From Dermatemys mawii (taxonomy: Eukaryota; Chordata; Testudines; Dermatemydidae), in contig ML677364.1 in NCBI GenBank assembly GCA_007922305.1, forward strand, positions 22,179,326-22,243,325: a stretch of DNA of 64,000 nt, in the 5' to 3' direction. A program made the position numbers and the translations under genes. The notes under the pieces are model-generated. The model saw only the letters and a program-made list of their open reading frames with translations. It made no database searches and had not been told where the DNA came from. Positions 1-14,672 of this stretch are shown here, one piece after another. Numbering within the stretch: the stretch's first letter is position 1; each line of letters begins with the position of its first letter.

Positions 1-1300
1 AATCTCTTATCAGTATGTCTGGGTAAAAAATATACTTGTAAATTTTGCAAAATGTCAAGCCCTGATCCTGTAATTGCATTCATGCAGCCTGATCCCTTCA
101 CTGAAGTCCCACTAAAGTCTTTGCAAGGACCTGGGGTTCTGCCCATGCAGAGGTAGTTGTATGATCCAGGCCTAAGTTTGCTGTTTCTCTGGTTATGCTT
201 TAGGTAAAACATAAAACTTTGAAGATCATTTTTAAATTCTTATTCCTCAACAGGTTCATTTTTTTTTTAGATATTTCCATGTAGGAAATCTTGAATTTAC
301 CATAACCTTAAATCAAATACTTGAAACTATGTTTACACAGTATAAAAGTTTTAAAGGCAAAAGAGACAAGTGCTGACAGCAAGTGTAACTCAACCTTCTT
401 GCAGTTAGGTAGCATTTTCTATTATTCTATATAGTGATGTTAACTTTTCTGTTTTGATATGGCAAAGAACTTCATTAAGAGCCCAGTCCTGCAAAGATTT
501 GTGCATGTATGTGACTTATGTAAGCAGTTCAAATGAAGTCAATGAGACAACTCATGTGAACAAACCTATGCCCATCAGTATGTCTTTGCAGGAATGGGGC
601 CTAAGCAAGAGTTCTAGATGTGTCAGTAATGGATTTGCTAAAAGCATCCTTATGGGTTTGTAGGGCCTGATTCTGGAAGCTATTATTTGCCGTCTACTTC
701 TGTTAAAGTCATTGGGATGCAGGATGGTTTGGAGATGGGTCAGTGGTTGGAAAGGCATCACCTCTATTCTCAGGATAGATTGAATGCTTTTTTGTTTTTA
801 GCAAATCCATTGCAATACCACTCTTTACCCTTTACTGATGTCAACTGAACCATGGTGGTGGTGTAACAAGGGTGATTTTCAGTAATTCCTTTTTTTACAG
901 GGAACAATAAAAACCTAGAAATGTACAGGTAAGGGTGTTAATAGATCATGTTTCCTAGAAGCCCTTTTGTCACTAACTCTACACATACAAGAAACATTTT
1001 CACAGTCTGAGCAACCCAGCCAACCTTTCTGTTCCCTGAATCAGTGCTGCCGGTGGCAGTAAAGGGGTTAAGTTCTTTGATCCTTCCATTATGCCAAAGC
1101 ATATTGAGTTAGGCTGATGAAAAGGTATCACTTATAACAAATCGTAATGCTTCTCACTTACACAGTGTTTTGCATGTTCAAAATGCAAACACCCGTATTG
1201 ATCCTGAGGCGTCCCTTAGTGCTGGAGAATACTGGGAGCCCTTTCACCTTTAACTGTGTATTCCTCTACTGTTCTTCTTCTTCCTCTGCCTTGGGGATTT
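1..1300. other. upstream flank, no gene seen
   Basis: No open frame here looks like a conserved protein and no RNA gene is recognisable. The DNA is A/T-rich and ordinary. It lies upstream of the CpG-island promoter of the kinase gene. Fragments at about 62-180 and 480-680 resemble old dispersed repeats of the 'cctgatcctgcaa' kind; otherwise I see nothing in it. Confidence 0.6.
480..680. repeat. old SINE-like palindromic repeat fragment
   Basis: The stretch begins with 'agcccagtcctgcaaag' and ends near 'tctttgcaggaatggggc', so its two ends are roughly inverted copies around a middle containing 'tcaatgagac'. Related fragments occur at about 62-180, 9900-9975, 22160-22255 and 33525-33650. This resembles the abundant old 'bill of MIR-like' palindromic repeats of reptile genomes, but I cannot name the family. 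Confidence 0.35.
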
Positions 1301-1339
1301 GCTCTAGACTGTGCGGGGCTGTTTCCATATCTAGCTCTG

Positions 1340-2520
1340 TGCCTAACAGGCGCGTGGGGCGTGTATTGTTCCTAGGGCTGGGTGGCGGGTATAACGTGTG
1401 TGTCTCCAGCCATCGCCTGGGCAGTAAGGCAGGGACTTGAGCCGCGCGGAGAGAGGCCGGAGTTAGTTATCTATTGTTCTCTGCCACACCCCTGTTGAAT
1501 CTCTCGAGCGCGGCGCTTAGACACACACACGGCGGTTGGGAGAGGAGCAGGGATTTTTTTTTCCCAGAAGTGCTCTGGGGTGTTGTGCGTTTCCGCTGGT
1601 TTTTCCTGCCGGAGAAGGGAAGGGGGAGCTGTTTTCTCTCTGCCCACGGTCTATTCTGGCTCCCTTTTCTCCCCCTCCCCGGGTTATCTTTGTCTCACTC
1701 CCTCAACTCAGCCCAGCGGCGCTGCAGGTCGGGAGCCCCCCCCGCCCCCCGCCCTGCCCGCGCCTTGTGCCCCGGGTGCCGGAGCCCCGCAGCCGAAGAG
1801 GAGGGCAGCGGCGGGCGGGCGCTCGCCTTGTGAGCGGCGCTGGGTGGCGGCGAGCCCCCTATGCCGGAGCGGGGCTGCCGGAGTTCGGCTCGCGCTGGGG
1901 TGTAGTGCCCGCGCCCGGGCGGGCAGGGGAGAGACCGGCTGGGAGCCGCCGCCGCCACCTCAGCGTGGTGTAAATCCGCTTCCGACCCCGACTCGCAGCA
2001 CCCGCCGAAGAGAGGCGGGGAGACAAAAACCCACCTACCCACCCAGCGCCGAGAAACAGACCCGCGCCCACGGCAGCCTCTGCCCCCCGCCACCCCATGC
2101 AGCAGAGGCGCACCCCGGCTGCGGCGGGCAGGAGGAGGTAGAGCGGCGCTCGCAGTTCCCGGCGTGTGATTCTTCACCGCGCACACAAAAGGGAAGATGG
2201 CGAACGATTCTCCTGCGAAAAGTCTGGTGGACATCGACCTCTCCTCGCTGCGGGTGAGTGCGCGGGGCTGCCCCCCGCCGCCGCGCGCGCAAAGGGGGCA
2301 GCGCTCCCCTCGCCGGGCGCCCGGGAGGGCTTTTGTTACCGCGAGCGCAGAGAGCCGGGCCGGGCCGGGCCGAGGGTGGCTGGGTGGGTGGCAAGCAGCT
2401 GCTGGGTTTGCAGTCGGCTTTGGCTGGGGGCAGCTGCCGCCCAGGAGGGGCTGCTCCCCTGCTCTCCCTCTCCCCGCAGTGGGACCTACTAGGGGGTGGT
2501 TGAGGTGGGGCGGGGGGCGA
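1340..2520 (+). promoter_or_regulatory. MAP4K4: CpG-island promoter of MAP4K4
   Basis: Base composition changes sharply from A/T-rich flank to G/C-rich DNA dense in CG dinucleotides (for example gcgcgtggggcg near 1350, and gcgcgcgc around 2285), then falls back after about 2520. No TATA box is evident at a sensible distance, which fits a CpG-island promoter with dispersed starts. The island spans the presumed 5' untranslated region, coding exon 1 and the first half of intron 1. The transcription start cannot be placed from sequence alone. The long open frames inside the island arise from its lack of A/T-rich stops and are not genes. Confidence 0.8.
2197..2253 (+). CDS. MAP4K4: MAP4K4 coding exon 1 (partial gene)
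   Basis: This exon encodes the first 19 residues, MANDSPAKSLVDIDLSSLR, the N-terminus I know for vertebrate MAP4K4 (HGK/NIK). The paralogues TNIK and MINK1 start differently in this segment. The ATG has A at -3 and G at +4, a good Kozak context, and an in-frame TGA at 2167-2169 closes the frame upstream, so this start is well supported. The exon ends after a complete codon (CGG) at a consensus donor, gtgagt at 2254. MAP4K4 is a Ste20/GCK-IV cytoplasmic kinase acting upstream of JNK and on cytoskeletal, adhesion and Hippo/LATS signalling. Only the start of the gene is in this window; the rest of the kinase domain, the linker and the C-terminal CNH domain lie beyond it. Confidence 0.95.
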
Positions 2521-2709
2521 GTTCAGCCCTGGGCTGCTTTCCTTTGTTTGCATGTATTGGCATGTGCATGGGAAAACAGGGCGCAACAGCTGCACAGCCA
2601 ACATCCTCTCTCGCTCCAGACCCCGTTTTACGAGACTCCCTGCCGTGAGCGAGGACTTTCCAAAATGTAACCCCACTTCTCTTCCCCCGCCCCGCTTTTG
2701 TCTTTGTAG
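2254..2709 (+). other. MAP4K4: MAP4K4 intron 1
   Basis: This 456-bp phase-0 intron runs from donor gtgagt (2254) to acceptor tttgtag (ending at 2709), which is preceded by a pyrimidine-rich run, 'cccccgccccgcttttgtc'. Its first half is still CpG island. Confidence 0.93.
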
Positions 2710-6683
<3,974 letters not shown>

Positions 6684-6696
6684 ATGTAAATTATAG

Positions 6697-7285
6697 TATC
6701 AGAGGGGTAGCCATGTTAGTCTGGATCTGCAAAAGCAACAAAGAGTCTTGTAGCACCTTATAGACTAACAGATTTTAGGGATCATTGGTTCATTCACCTG
6801 CACTTCTACCAATATAGTATATGCCATCATGTGCCAGCAATGCTCCTCTGCTATGTACATCGGCCAAACTCGACAATCCCTACGTAAAAGGATAAATGGA
6901 CACAAATCAGAGATTAGGAATGGCAATATACAAAAGCCTGTAGGAGAACACTTCAATCTGCCTGGACATACAATAGCAGACCTCAAAACAGCCATCCTTC
7001 AGCAAAAAAACTTCAAGACCAGACTTCAAAGAGAAACTGCTGAGCTCCAGTTCATCTGCAAATTTGACACCATCAGGTCTGGGCTTAATATTGACTGTGA
7101 ATGGCTCGCCAGTTACAAAAGCAGTTTCTCCTCTCTGGGTGTTCACACCTCCAGATCACCTGCTGGAAGTGGGCTTCACCTCCCCTCATTGAATTTACCT
7201 TGCTTTCTGGTCTGCTATTTATACCTGCCTCTGGAGATTTTTATAACATTCATCTGATGAAGTGGGTCTTAGCCCACGAAAGCTC
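6697..7285 (+). mobile_element. Penelope-like retroelement copy with GIY-YIG fragment and perfect 13-bp TSD
   Basis: The insertion is bracketed by a perfect 13-bp direct repeat, atgtaaattatag (6684-6696 and 7286-7298). Its first ~75 bp ('atcagaggggtagccatgtt' and on) are the inverse complement of the 3' terminal sequence seen in other copies in this window (for example 27940-28005). The remainder is sense-strand endonuclease coding followed by a tail, 'gaagtgggtcttagcccacg'. A terminal inverted segment joined to a 5'-truncated body is typical of Penelope-like elements. The usual terminal ~75 bp after 'agcccacgaaagct' is missing at the right end, so the two ends are not equivalent. Confidence 0.85.
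6781..7257 (+). pseudogene. Penelope-like GIY-YIG endonuclease fragment
   Basis: The open frame runs from about 6781 to a stop at 7257 and contains NIVYAIMCQQCSSAMYIGQT, then RQSLRKRINGHKSEIRN and GEHFNLPGHTIADL. The spaced cysteines ahead of the VY...YIG core, the downstream arginine and the GH pair are features of the GIY-YIG domain at the C-terminus of Penelope-like reverse transcriptases. That domain nicks DNA during retrotransposition. No reverse transcriptase part is present, so this is a 5'-truncated copy. The reading frame is intact over the whole domain. The first in-frame Met is at 6829, but this is not a real start, since the homologous protein extends upstream of it. Confidence 0.85.
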
Positions 7286-7298
7286 ATGTAAATTATAG

Positions 7299-8765
7299 AA
7301 ATTCAATAACCATTTAAGAAATGTATTGATTTCAGATCCTAAATTAATTATAGATGCATATTCTGTAAAGTAACTTTAATTTGAGATTAAGGTAGAGTAC
7401 CATATGCTGAGTGTTCTGTTGTACTTTTTAAAAATATAACTAAGAAATCAACATTTTAAAGCTTTTTTTCATGTGGTATTGTTTCTCTTCTTCACACACA
7501 TAATGTTTTTCCCCTCAACATATAATGTTCATGGTAGGTTTGGGGCATAACAGGAAAGTGCCAGAAAGCTCAAAATTAGGGATGAAACTTCTAACCCTTA
7601 ACTCATGCTAGAGTTGCTTTCTAAGAGGCTTGTGAGAGTTAATTCATAGTGAAGACTTCTTTTGTAGATTCCTGTCACAGCCTTCCAAAAGTGCATGTAA
7701 ATGATTTGTATTGTCTAACTTCTGGCTCCTAAAAAGACATAATGTAAGATACGATCATTTAAATGGTTATTTGATCATAAGTTTAAAAATGAGAGAGAGA
7801 TTTTCCCCTTCATTAAGGGTACTCTATTTTATCTTAATGCAGCTTCATTTTAAAAGGTAGCTTCATTTTTTCTGTGCTTGGTATTCCTAACTAATAGCCA
7901 ACTGATTTTTTTTTTTTTTTGTTCTCCCCCTAGTAAACAGACAACATTGTGAATTCTAATGTTGTTAAACATGAATACAATTCCAGTCATCGCTATAAAG
8001 GCAAACTGTATTCAGTATCAATGAGGTCACTTGGTTTCAGCTGGCCCAGATCAGCTCTTTTAAAGATGAGCTGCCCTCCTTTTAGCTCTTACTTTCTGGG
8101 GGAATTCAATTGTGCAGTGGTGGTTTTCTTGGGAGGAAGTGGGATGCCAAAATCGTAGTTCTGATGCAGAAAACGGGTATTCTTGTTCCTAGAGGTAAAC
8201 GTATTCTCAGTTTATTTCAAAAGAAAGCTCACTGAACTTTCTGATCATCCTTCACCCCCCAAATTACTTTAATTAAATATACAAAGGCGAGGCAGGTGGC
8301 CAGTGGGGATTACTGATATTTATTTTTATTAAAAAAATGCAACCTGTTAATTGTGGGTATCCACATGTTCCTCTTACTGTTACTCTCCTCCTCCTTTCCC
8401 CATTCCATCTGTCTGTTTGTCAAATGTGCTTTTTTGTGTCTTGTCTGATGTCAAATTGCAATGGCTTAGGGCAGGGACTCTCTCTTACCAAAGTTTGTAT
8501 GGTGTCAAGCGTAATGGGGCCCTGCTTGCGTGTGCGGCCCTGATTCCTCATGTAGATGTCCTTCTCCTGGACCCCTCTTGTGTATCCTGCATTAGAAGAC
8601 GTGACCAGCCCTTTATATTATCTTGCTTTTGTTTGAGTTCACGATTTACACTACACCAAGTGTGGTTTACTTTTCTCTCTTGCAGTCTAGTATTTTTTTT
8701 TCCCCCTGCGAGGTTTTGTAAGTGAAGTTTGTAGTTTGAATAGCAATTCTAGCTGCTCAACTCTG
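7299..8765. other. intron sequence without gene
   Basis: A/T-rich intron. A short segment at about 8465-8560 ('gggcagggactctctctta ... taatggggccctg') looks like the 3' part of a MIR/CORE-SINE. Nothing else was recognised. Confidence 0.45.
8465..8560 (+). repeat. MIR-like SINE 3' fragment
   Basis: The string 'gggcagggactctctct' followed by '...taatggggccctg' matches the conserved 3' half of reptile MIR-type SINEs. A clearer copy is at 62130-62245. Assignment is by pattern memory only. Confidence 0.5.
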
Positions 8766-9010
8766 GCCTGGTCTACACTTAAAAATTAGATTTTTAGCTA
8801 CGTTGCACAGAGCTGTGAAAACTTTTGTGTCCTGAGCACTGTAGTTAGGTTGACCTAACCTCTAGTGTAGATGCGGCTAGGTCGGCAGAACTACTCTTCC
8901 TTTGATCTAGCTACTGCGCCACCTCTTGGAGCGATGGAGTAATTACATCAACAGTAACTCCAGAGAAGGAGCAACTGAACTGTTGATGTAGGAAACATCT
9001 GTGCAATGAC
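8766..9010 (+). mobile_element. short DNA-transposon derivative (MITE) with 'ggtctacact' end
   Basis: It begins 'gcctggtctacacttaaaa' and contains 'gttaggttgacctaacctct', 'agtgtagatgcggctaggtc' and paired inverted segments. Similar termini and interiors recur at about 22010-22140, 30665-31012 and 62452-62571. The right end is degraded and no clean TSD was found. Confidence 0.5.
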
Positions 9011-11654
9011 GTTGCAGTGACTGTAATGTAAATATGGCTGCTTTTCTTAAGATGTGCCATCCTAGAAAGAAAGTAGCAGTTTTCTTTATATTTCTACCTC
9101 TTAACTCCAGCTCTTACAAGATAATTTCTCACTTCCTCTTTGCTCAGAAGGATATTGACATCCAAGAGTGTGATATCATTCACTTGCACGATATGGGTAA
9201 CGTCAGAGATCCCAGTAGGCCGTTACCTAGAGTATTAGTTTTGGTTCCAATCCAATTCCCATAGGAATCAATGGAAAGAGTTCTATTGACTTCAGTGGGA
9301 GGTGGATTGGGAGGCACCTCCTAACTCTACTTAAAATTTTTACTGTGGTTTTTTTTTTTTTTTTTTTAATCAAATATTGTCACTTAGAGCATGGTATTCT
9401 CCCTATTTCAATAAACAGTTACTTTGGTTTTAAAAGGGACATCATCAACTTCAAATGTAATCTGCTCAAAAAAGCATTAGAAGTAGTTTTAGATACTACA
9501 CAGGAGCCCTTCTATGAACTGTGAGGTTTTACCGTCATTTTTTAATATTTTCTACAAATATTTTTCTCTCCTTTGTTGCTGTGGGAAAGACTCCCCAAAT
9601 TGGGAAACTCTGACACAGAACTCTATATACGCAATGCTGCTCAATGAATAACCTATTATTTTTAAGTTGATGATGTCTCTCTAATAAGGGGCAAACAAAA
9701 TCAGCCCTGACAAATCAACTGTTGTGCAGCGAGTGGGAATTTTTCCTTTCAAAGTGGCATTGGCTTCTGCAGAATCTAAATGTTCATTGCTAATTGCTTT
9801 TAATGTTGCAAGTTAACTCTCTGAGTGTGAAGTGGGTATAAACTGATACCTTGATATCAAAAGTCTCTTCCCTCCCACTGACAATGACCAGCCTGACAGA
9901 TGTTTTTTAACTGCACTAACAGCTCCCATTGCCTTTGTAGGAATTTGAGGGTGCTCAGCACTTCTGAAAATCAGATCACTTTCATCCTAGTGTCTAAATA
10001 TGTACTGGAAATTATTGGCTAATATCTTAACTTCTTGTACCAATCCACAACAAGGAGCTGTTGGATCTAATTATGTGCTCAGTTACTTCAGCGTGGCAGC
10101 AGGGGTGAGAGAGTGGGACACATCTCTCGGATGTGGAAAAGAACACCATCAGTTTAAAGAATCCTGTTGTAACAACCATATGTTTCATTAACATCTCGGG
10201 TGTGCCAAATCTGCCAAATCACAGCTGGTGCAATTTGGGATTTTTTTTGCATTTCGATTTGGACATTAAAAGTTGAATACTTAGAGTGTGTTTCACTTTC
10301 TCCTTCTCAATGTTTGGGGGAGTACAAACATCTAGAACACCAGTGGTTTAAAAGTTTAAATCCAGACTAAAATCATGAGTTCAAAAGATTTTTGTCTTAC
10401 CTTTTCTTAATCCTTAAATGATGGGCTCCGACTAACTGACAGTGTTGCTTGGAAAAAAATAAATAAAAAGGGTTTCCCAGGCACCTTAGCCAATTAAGAA
10501 GTGTTAGTAGAGTACCTTACTCTGACCTGAAGATCTGAAAAATACATAAGCTTTAAAAAGGTTGTTCAGAGTCAGAATAAAAAGTATCCCAAAGTGTATT
10601 TTTTCTGCATTCTTGGCACATAAAAATTGACTGAAAGTTTAACAAATTATACACTGCCAATAACATCCGTTCAGGCCTTTCGAGAGAAATTTGGGGCTCT
10701 AGTACACCATGTTTGCTGGAGCCCCACCCACTCCAATTTCACCCAAGTTACAAATGTTTTGGGGGCTCCCTTAAACTCAGGGCCTCGGTACAATTGTCCT
10801 CGTCTTCCCCCTCTCTTGTCAGCTCTGCATCAGCCCATCAGAGCAGGAATATTTGTGGCTGAATGTCCTGAAAATAGGAGTCTATATGCATAATGGGAAT
10901 GCTGACAGACCCATCACTGTAGCATCACTGATCTATACTGCTGTAATATTGTAAAGTATCCCTCCAGAGAGTTGATGCAGTGGTGTCTGAATAAAAAAAA
11001 TAAGGGTGTATCTACGGAGTGGAAGCCTTAATTGCATTTTTTCTTTTCTTTTCTTTTTTTTTTTTTTAGTGCTTCTCCAGAAAATGGATAGTGCTGTGTA
11101 TCATGTACTGAAAATAGGTTGTGGAGTGAGCATTGCACACAGACATGCTCACTCATTGTTTTGCAACTTTTTCTTAACTAGATTCACATTACATTTTTGA
11201 AAGTGCACTTAGACACTAAACCATGAACATATTTCCTTTCTCCTGCCTTCATTATGTCTTTTATCAAGGAGTAGAAGATATACTAGGAATGAACACACAT
11301 CTTTGTAATTTAAAAGTGAGGAAGTCTGTGCTTGCAAATAGAATACCTGTCAGTGAAATGGAAGGTCCCTTGATCCAAGTGTCCTATAAAGGTGACCTAT
11401 TTTGTAGGCATTTTCCAAGGGGTGAATTTGCTTTTCTTTAGCCAGTATCTCTTCACTATTTAGTTGTCATACCTATGTTAAGACTTGGTATTTAAATATA
11501 GATGGTTTTATTTTTGTAGAACTTCTCAGGAATCTGGCTGAGATGAGTTCTTGGTTTAAAAACAGGCATGTTGTCTACCTCTACTCTTTTACGTCTACAG
11601 CGATGGGCTTTTTGAATCTTTTTCTCCTTGATAAATTGTACTTGTACAGAGTTT

Positions 11655-11660
<6 letters not shown>

Positions 11661-11690
<30 letters not shown>
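11661..11690. repeat. (CT)n microsatellite
   Basis: About 15 uninterrupted CT dinucleotides. The short open frame rich in Arg-Glu on the opposite strand is only this repeat read in translation. Confidence 0.95.
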
Positions 11691-11693
<3 letters not shown>

Positions 11694-11854
11694 GAAATAC
11701 CTAAAGGTAACATGACCAAAATAGGTGGATTGAGAATAAATACCTGACATCAAATCTGTTTATCTCTTCAGAGAGAAGCTTCTCTCCTTGCTTGATTACC
11801 CCCTCTCCTCCGAAAACTGGCTTTTGATTGTCAACTATGTTAGTGCACACTTTC

Positions 11855-12035
11855 CTTTAGCCCAAAGGAAAACCGCACCGTTTCCTGCAGCTCCCATTGG
11901 TTGGGAACTTCGAACCGCGGCCACCGGGAGCTGCAAGTGGCTGTGCAAATGTAAACAAACTGGCGACCTACCAGCAGATTATCCTGACGAGCTGCTCGCG
12001 GGCTGCAGGTTTCCCACCACTGGTCTAAATCCAGT
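11855..12035. mobile_element. hAT-like non-autonomous fragment
   Basis: The segment 'cagctcccattggttggga ... gtaaacaaactggcgacct ... gcaggtttcccaccactg' resembles the interior and right end (ending in cactg) of short hAT elements of turtles. The left terminus and TSD could not be defined. Confidence 0.45.
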
Positions 12036-13364
12036 GCTGAATCTAACTGCCCAGATGTGACTGTATTTCAATCTTCTTCCTCACAGTAATTGCCTAAACC
12101 ATTTTTTAGATAAGGGAGTTTAAAAAAAAAAGGGTAGTTTCCCTTGCCCCTTATTAATCATGGATTAATAGCTTATTGAGACTTCTAAAATTTGGTATAT
12201 CTGTGCAGTTCAGGCCAGTATCGCTTAAGGATTATAATTCCAAGGGAATTTTATTGGTGGCTTTAAAATAAAAAAAAAAAAAAAACAAGTTAAGAATGCA
12301 TTAAATTATTCATGCATGTTAAACTAAAAATGCAAGTATGTCTGGATTTTTTTAGTTGCTGCTATGTGCTTAACTTACCAATTGTACTTAGATATTCTAG
12401 AGGATTCAGTTAATCATCTTGCATCGCAAGATGTAGACACAAAGGAGTGTGTCATGAGCTTTAGGGAAGCCTCTACTGTAAAAATCTTTGCTTTATTTAA
12501 GCAATGGTATTTAAAAAAATGTGTGTGTCACATTTTATATGTCATATGCACATAGAAATTCAAATACGTGTTTGTGCATTTGCATGAAGCAGTGTGTAGG
12601 TTCTTTAAATTTCACCAAGCAGAGCTGGCATGTTTCCATTATTCTTGTTTAAATTGCCACCTTCCCATGTGTTTCTGGTGTGGTCTTGTGGGGGAGGAAA
12701 GAATGGCAGTCTATTAATAGCTGCTGTAGAGCTTCCCCCCTTCATCTATTACAGAGCCCTTGAATGCTTTGAATAACAAATTAATGAAAACCTTATTTAA
12801 TACAAGTGATGGAAAAGGCACATATCCTTCTTCCCGCCCCCCAAAAAGAGTAAAAATCTTAATTTTTGGAGACTTCTGAGATTAAAATGTACATACATTT
12901 TTCTAAGCATTTTGTGTGCATTCTGTGGGTTAAACCCTAGCATGATGACAGGTGGCTATGGAGGAAAATATTTCCAGTCATTTAAAATAAATTGGGGTGG
13001 CTAAATTGCTCAAATGTTCAAAAAAGGGAAGGGAAAGAATATCTTGATCTTTTTGAGTATATTATTTGGTAGGGCATAAAGCCTTTAATATTGACTTAAT
13101 TGGATTTGTATTTAAGTTCAAAGAGCTCTTGTGAATGAGATAATTGTTTTATGTCACTGGCTTGATGGTTTTCAAATGTGGCTTAAGGCAGAAAGTCAGT
13201 AAATCAGTGTCTGTGAGCAAAGCTACCTTTGCTTAGATTTCCTGTGAGGTAATGGAAGGAAGAGTGCTCTGTTTTCATAATAGAAGCAATAGTATGTTAG
13301 TTATTGACAAAACAACTTTAACCAGAAAAATTAATTAAGTTGTGGAGGTGTCTTATATCTAATG

Positions 13365-14080
13365 CAGGGGCGGGCAAACTTTTTGGCCCGAGGGCCGCAT
13401 CAGGGTTGCAGAATTGTATGGTGAGCCAGGTAGGGAAGGTTGTGCCTCCCCAAACAGCCTGGCCCTGCTCCCTAGCTGACCCCCTCCCACTTCCCATCCC
13501 CTCACTTCTCCCCTCAGAACCCCCAACCCATTCAACCCCCCTTCTCCTTGTTACCTGACTGCCCCCTCCCGAGACCCCCCCGCCCTAACTATCTGACAGA
13601 CCCCTGAGACTCCCATGCCTATCCAACCTCCCCCCCGTTCCCTGACCATTCTACTCCCCCGAACCTCTGCCCCATCCACCTGCTCTCTGTCCCCTGACAC
13701 CCCCCACATCGGACTCCCTGCTCCTTACCCAACCCCCTGCTCCCCTGCCCCTTGCCGTGCCGCTCAGAGCAGCATGTCTGGCGGCCACACGGCCCGCTGA
13801 AGCCACACATGCTGCCCTGCATGAGCTCGCAGTCCTGCCCCCTTACCATGCTGCTCAGAGTGCCAGGAGCTCATGCCCTGCCGGAGCCAGCTACGCAGCT
13901 GCAGCGCTGCCTGGCAGTAGCGGCGGGCCAGAGCGCTGCCCACGTAGCGGCGTGGCTCTGGGGGAGGGAGGAAGGCGGGGGACGGGCCAGGGGTAGCCTT
14001 TCTGGCTGGGAACTCAGAGGCCGGACAGGACAGTCCTGCGAGCTGGATGTGGCCTGCGGGCCGTAATTTGCCCACCTGTG
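13365..14080 (+). mobile_element. non-autonomous hAT element, perfect 8-bp TSD
   Basis: It starts 'caggggcgggcaaact' and ends with the approximate inverse 'aatttgcccacctgtg'. It is flanked by the identical 8-mer atctaatg at 13357-13364 and 14081-14088. The interior is C-rich ('ctgccccctcccgagaccc') and carries no transposase. It is the same family as 55222-55992 (same orientation) and shares its 'ttttggcccgagggcc' end with 23376-24583 and 35797-36460, which are reversed. Open frames inside are by-products of low-complexity G/C-rich sequence. Confidence 0.92.
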
Positions 14081-14098
14081 ATCTAATGGAATGTAATA

Positions 14099-14221
14099 GG
14101 GTGACCAGACAGCAAGTGTGAAAAATCGGGAGGGAAATGGGGGGGGCGTAATAGGAGCCTGTATAAGAAAAAGACTCCAAAATTGGGACTGTCCCTATAA
14201 AATTGGGACATCTGGTCACTC
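14099..14221. mobile_element. palindromic MITE, mariner-like TA flanks
   Basis: The termini are gggtgaccagac and tggtcactc, imperfect inverse copies, and each is next to a TA dinucleotide (14097-14098 and 14222-14223). The 123-bp body contains 'gggactgtccctataaaat' close to its right end. A half copy sits at 45397-45475. The size, palindromy and TA flanks suggest a Tc1/mariner-type MITE, but the superfamily is inference. Confidence 0.6.
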
Positions 14222-14226
14222 TAGAA

Positions 14227-14664
14227 CAGGGGGCTCAAAATCAAATGACCATGAGGACTAGTGCACTGGCCCGAGGGCTGCATCACTGACACGCCCCGGC
14301 CTGCCCCCACTCCACCCCTTCCATGAGGTTCCGCACCTGCTCCGCCTCCTCTGAGCACGCAGGAGTGGCCAGAAGTGGTAAGCCTCCTGCAGAGGGAGGC
14401 GGGAGGGTGGCGGGGAGCCTGACTTATAGCTCCTGGTCACAGCTGCAGACGACTCCTGGGAAGCGCCGCTCCAGCTCATTCATTGAAGCAGCAGTGCCTG
14501 GAAGCCGAGGCTCTGCATTTGCCCAGCCAGGCAGCAGAGAAGCCTCCGCTTCTGACCCCTCCCTCCCAGAAACTGCTGTGTGTGTGTGTGTGTGTGCGGG
14601 GGGCGCCAGGGAGGTTGGTGGGCCATAGAGAAGGGCTTTGCGGGCTGCATGTTTGAGACCCCTG
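14227..14664. mobile_element. non-autonomous hAT element, perfect 8-bp TSD
   Basis: The left end cagggggctcaaaatc is mirrored by the right end tttgagacccctg, and the element is bracketed by the identical 8-mer ctctagaa (14219-14226 and 14665-14672). The left TSD overlaps the terminus of the MITE at 14099-14221. The interior is G/C-rich, includes a (TG)n tract at 14577-14597, and encodes nothing recognisable. Confidence 0.92.
14577..14597. repeat. (TG)n microsatellite
   Basis: About ten TG units inside the hAT element at 14227-14664. Confidence 0.9.
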
Positions 14665-14672
14665 CTCTAGAA

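Larger units (their letters stand above)
9011..13356. other. intron sequence without gene
   Basis: A/T-rich intron with old repeat traces: a SINE-like fragment at about 9900-9975 containing 'gggtgctcagcacttc', and a decayed hAT-like fragment at 11855-12035. A homopyrimidine CT tract is at 11661-11690 and an A tract at 12270-12286. No conserved protein was seen. Confidence 0.45.

Noticed and set aside
1474..2257. Long overlapping open frames on both strands around the first exon (119 to 243 codons)
   Set aside because: They lie in the CpG island, are rich in Pro, Arg, Gly and Ala, overlap each other in several frames, and match nothing recognisable. Absence of A/T-rich stop codons explains them.
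11492..11719. Minus-strand frame with an Arg-Glu repeat
   Set aside because: It reads through the (CT)n microsatellite; there is no protein-like context.
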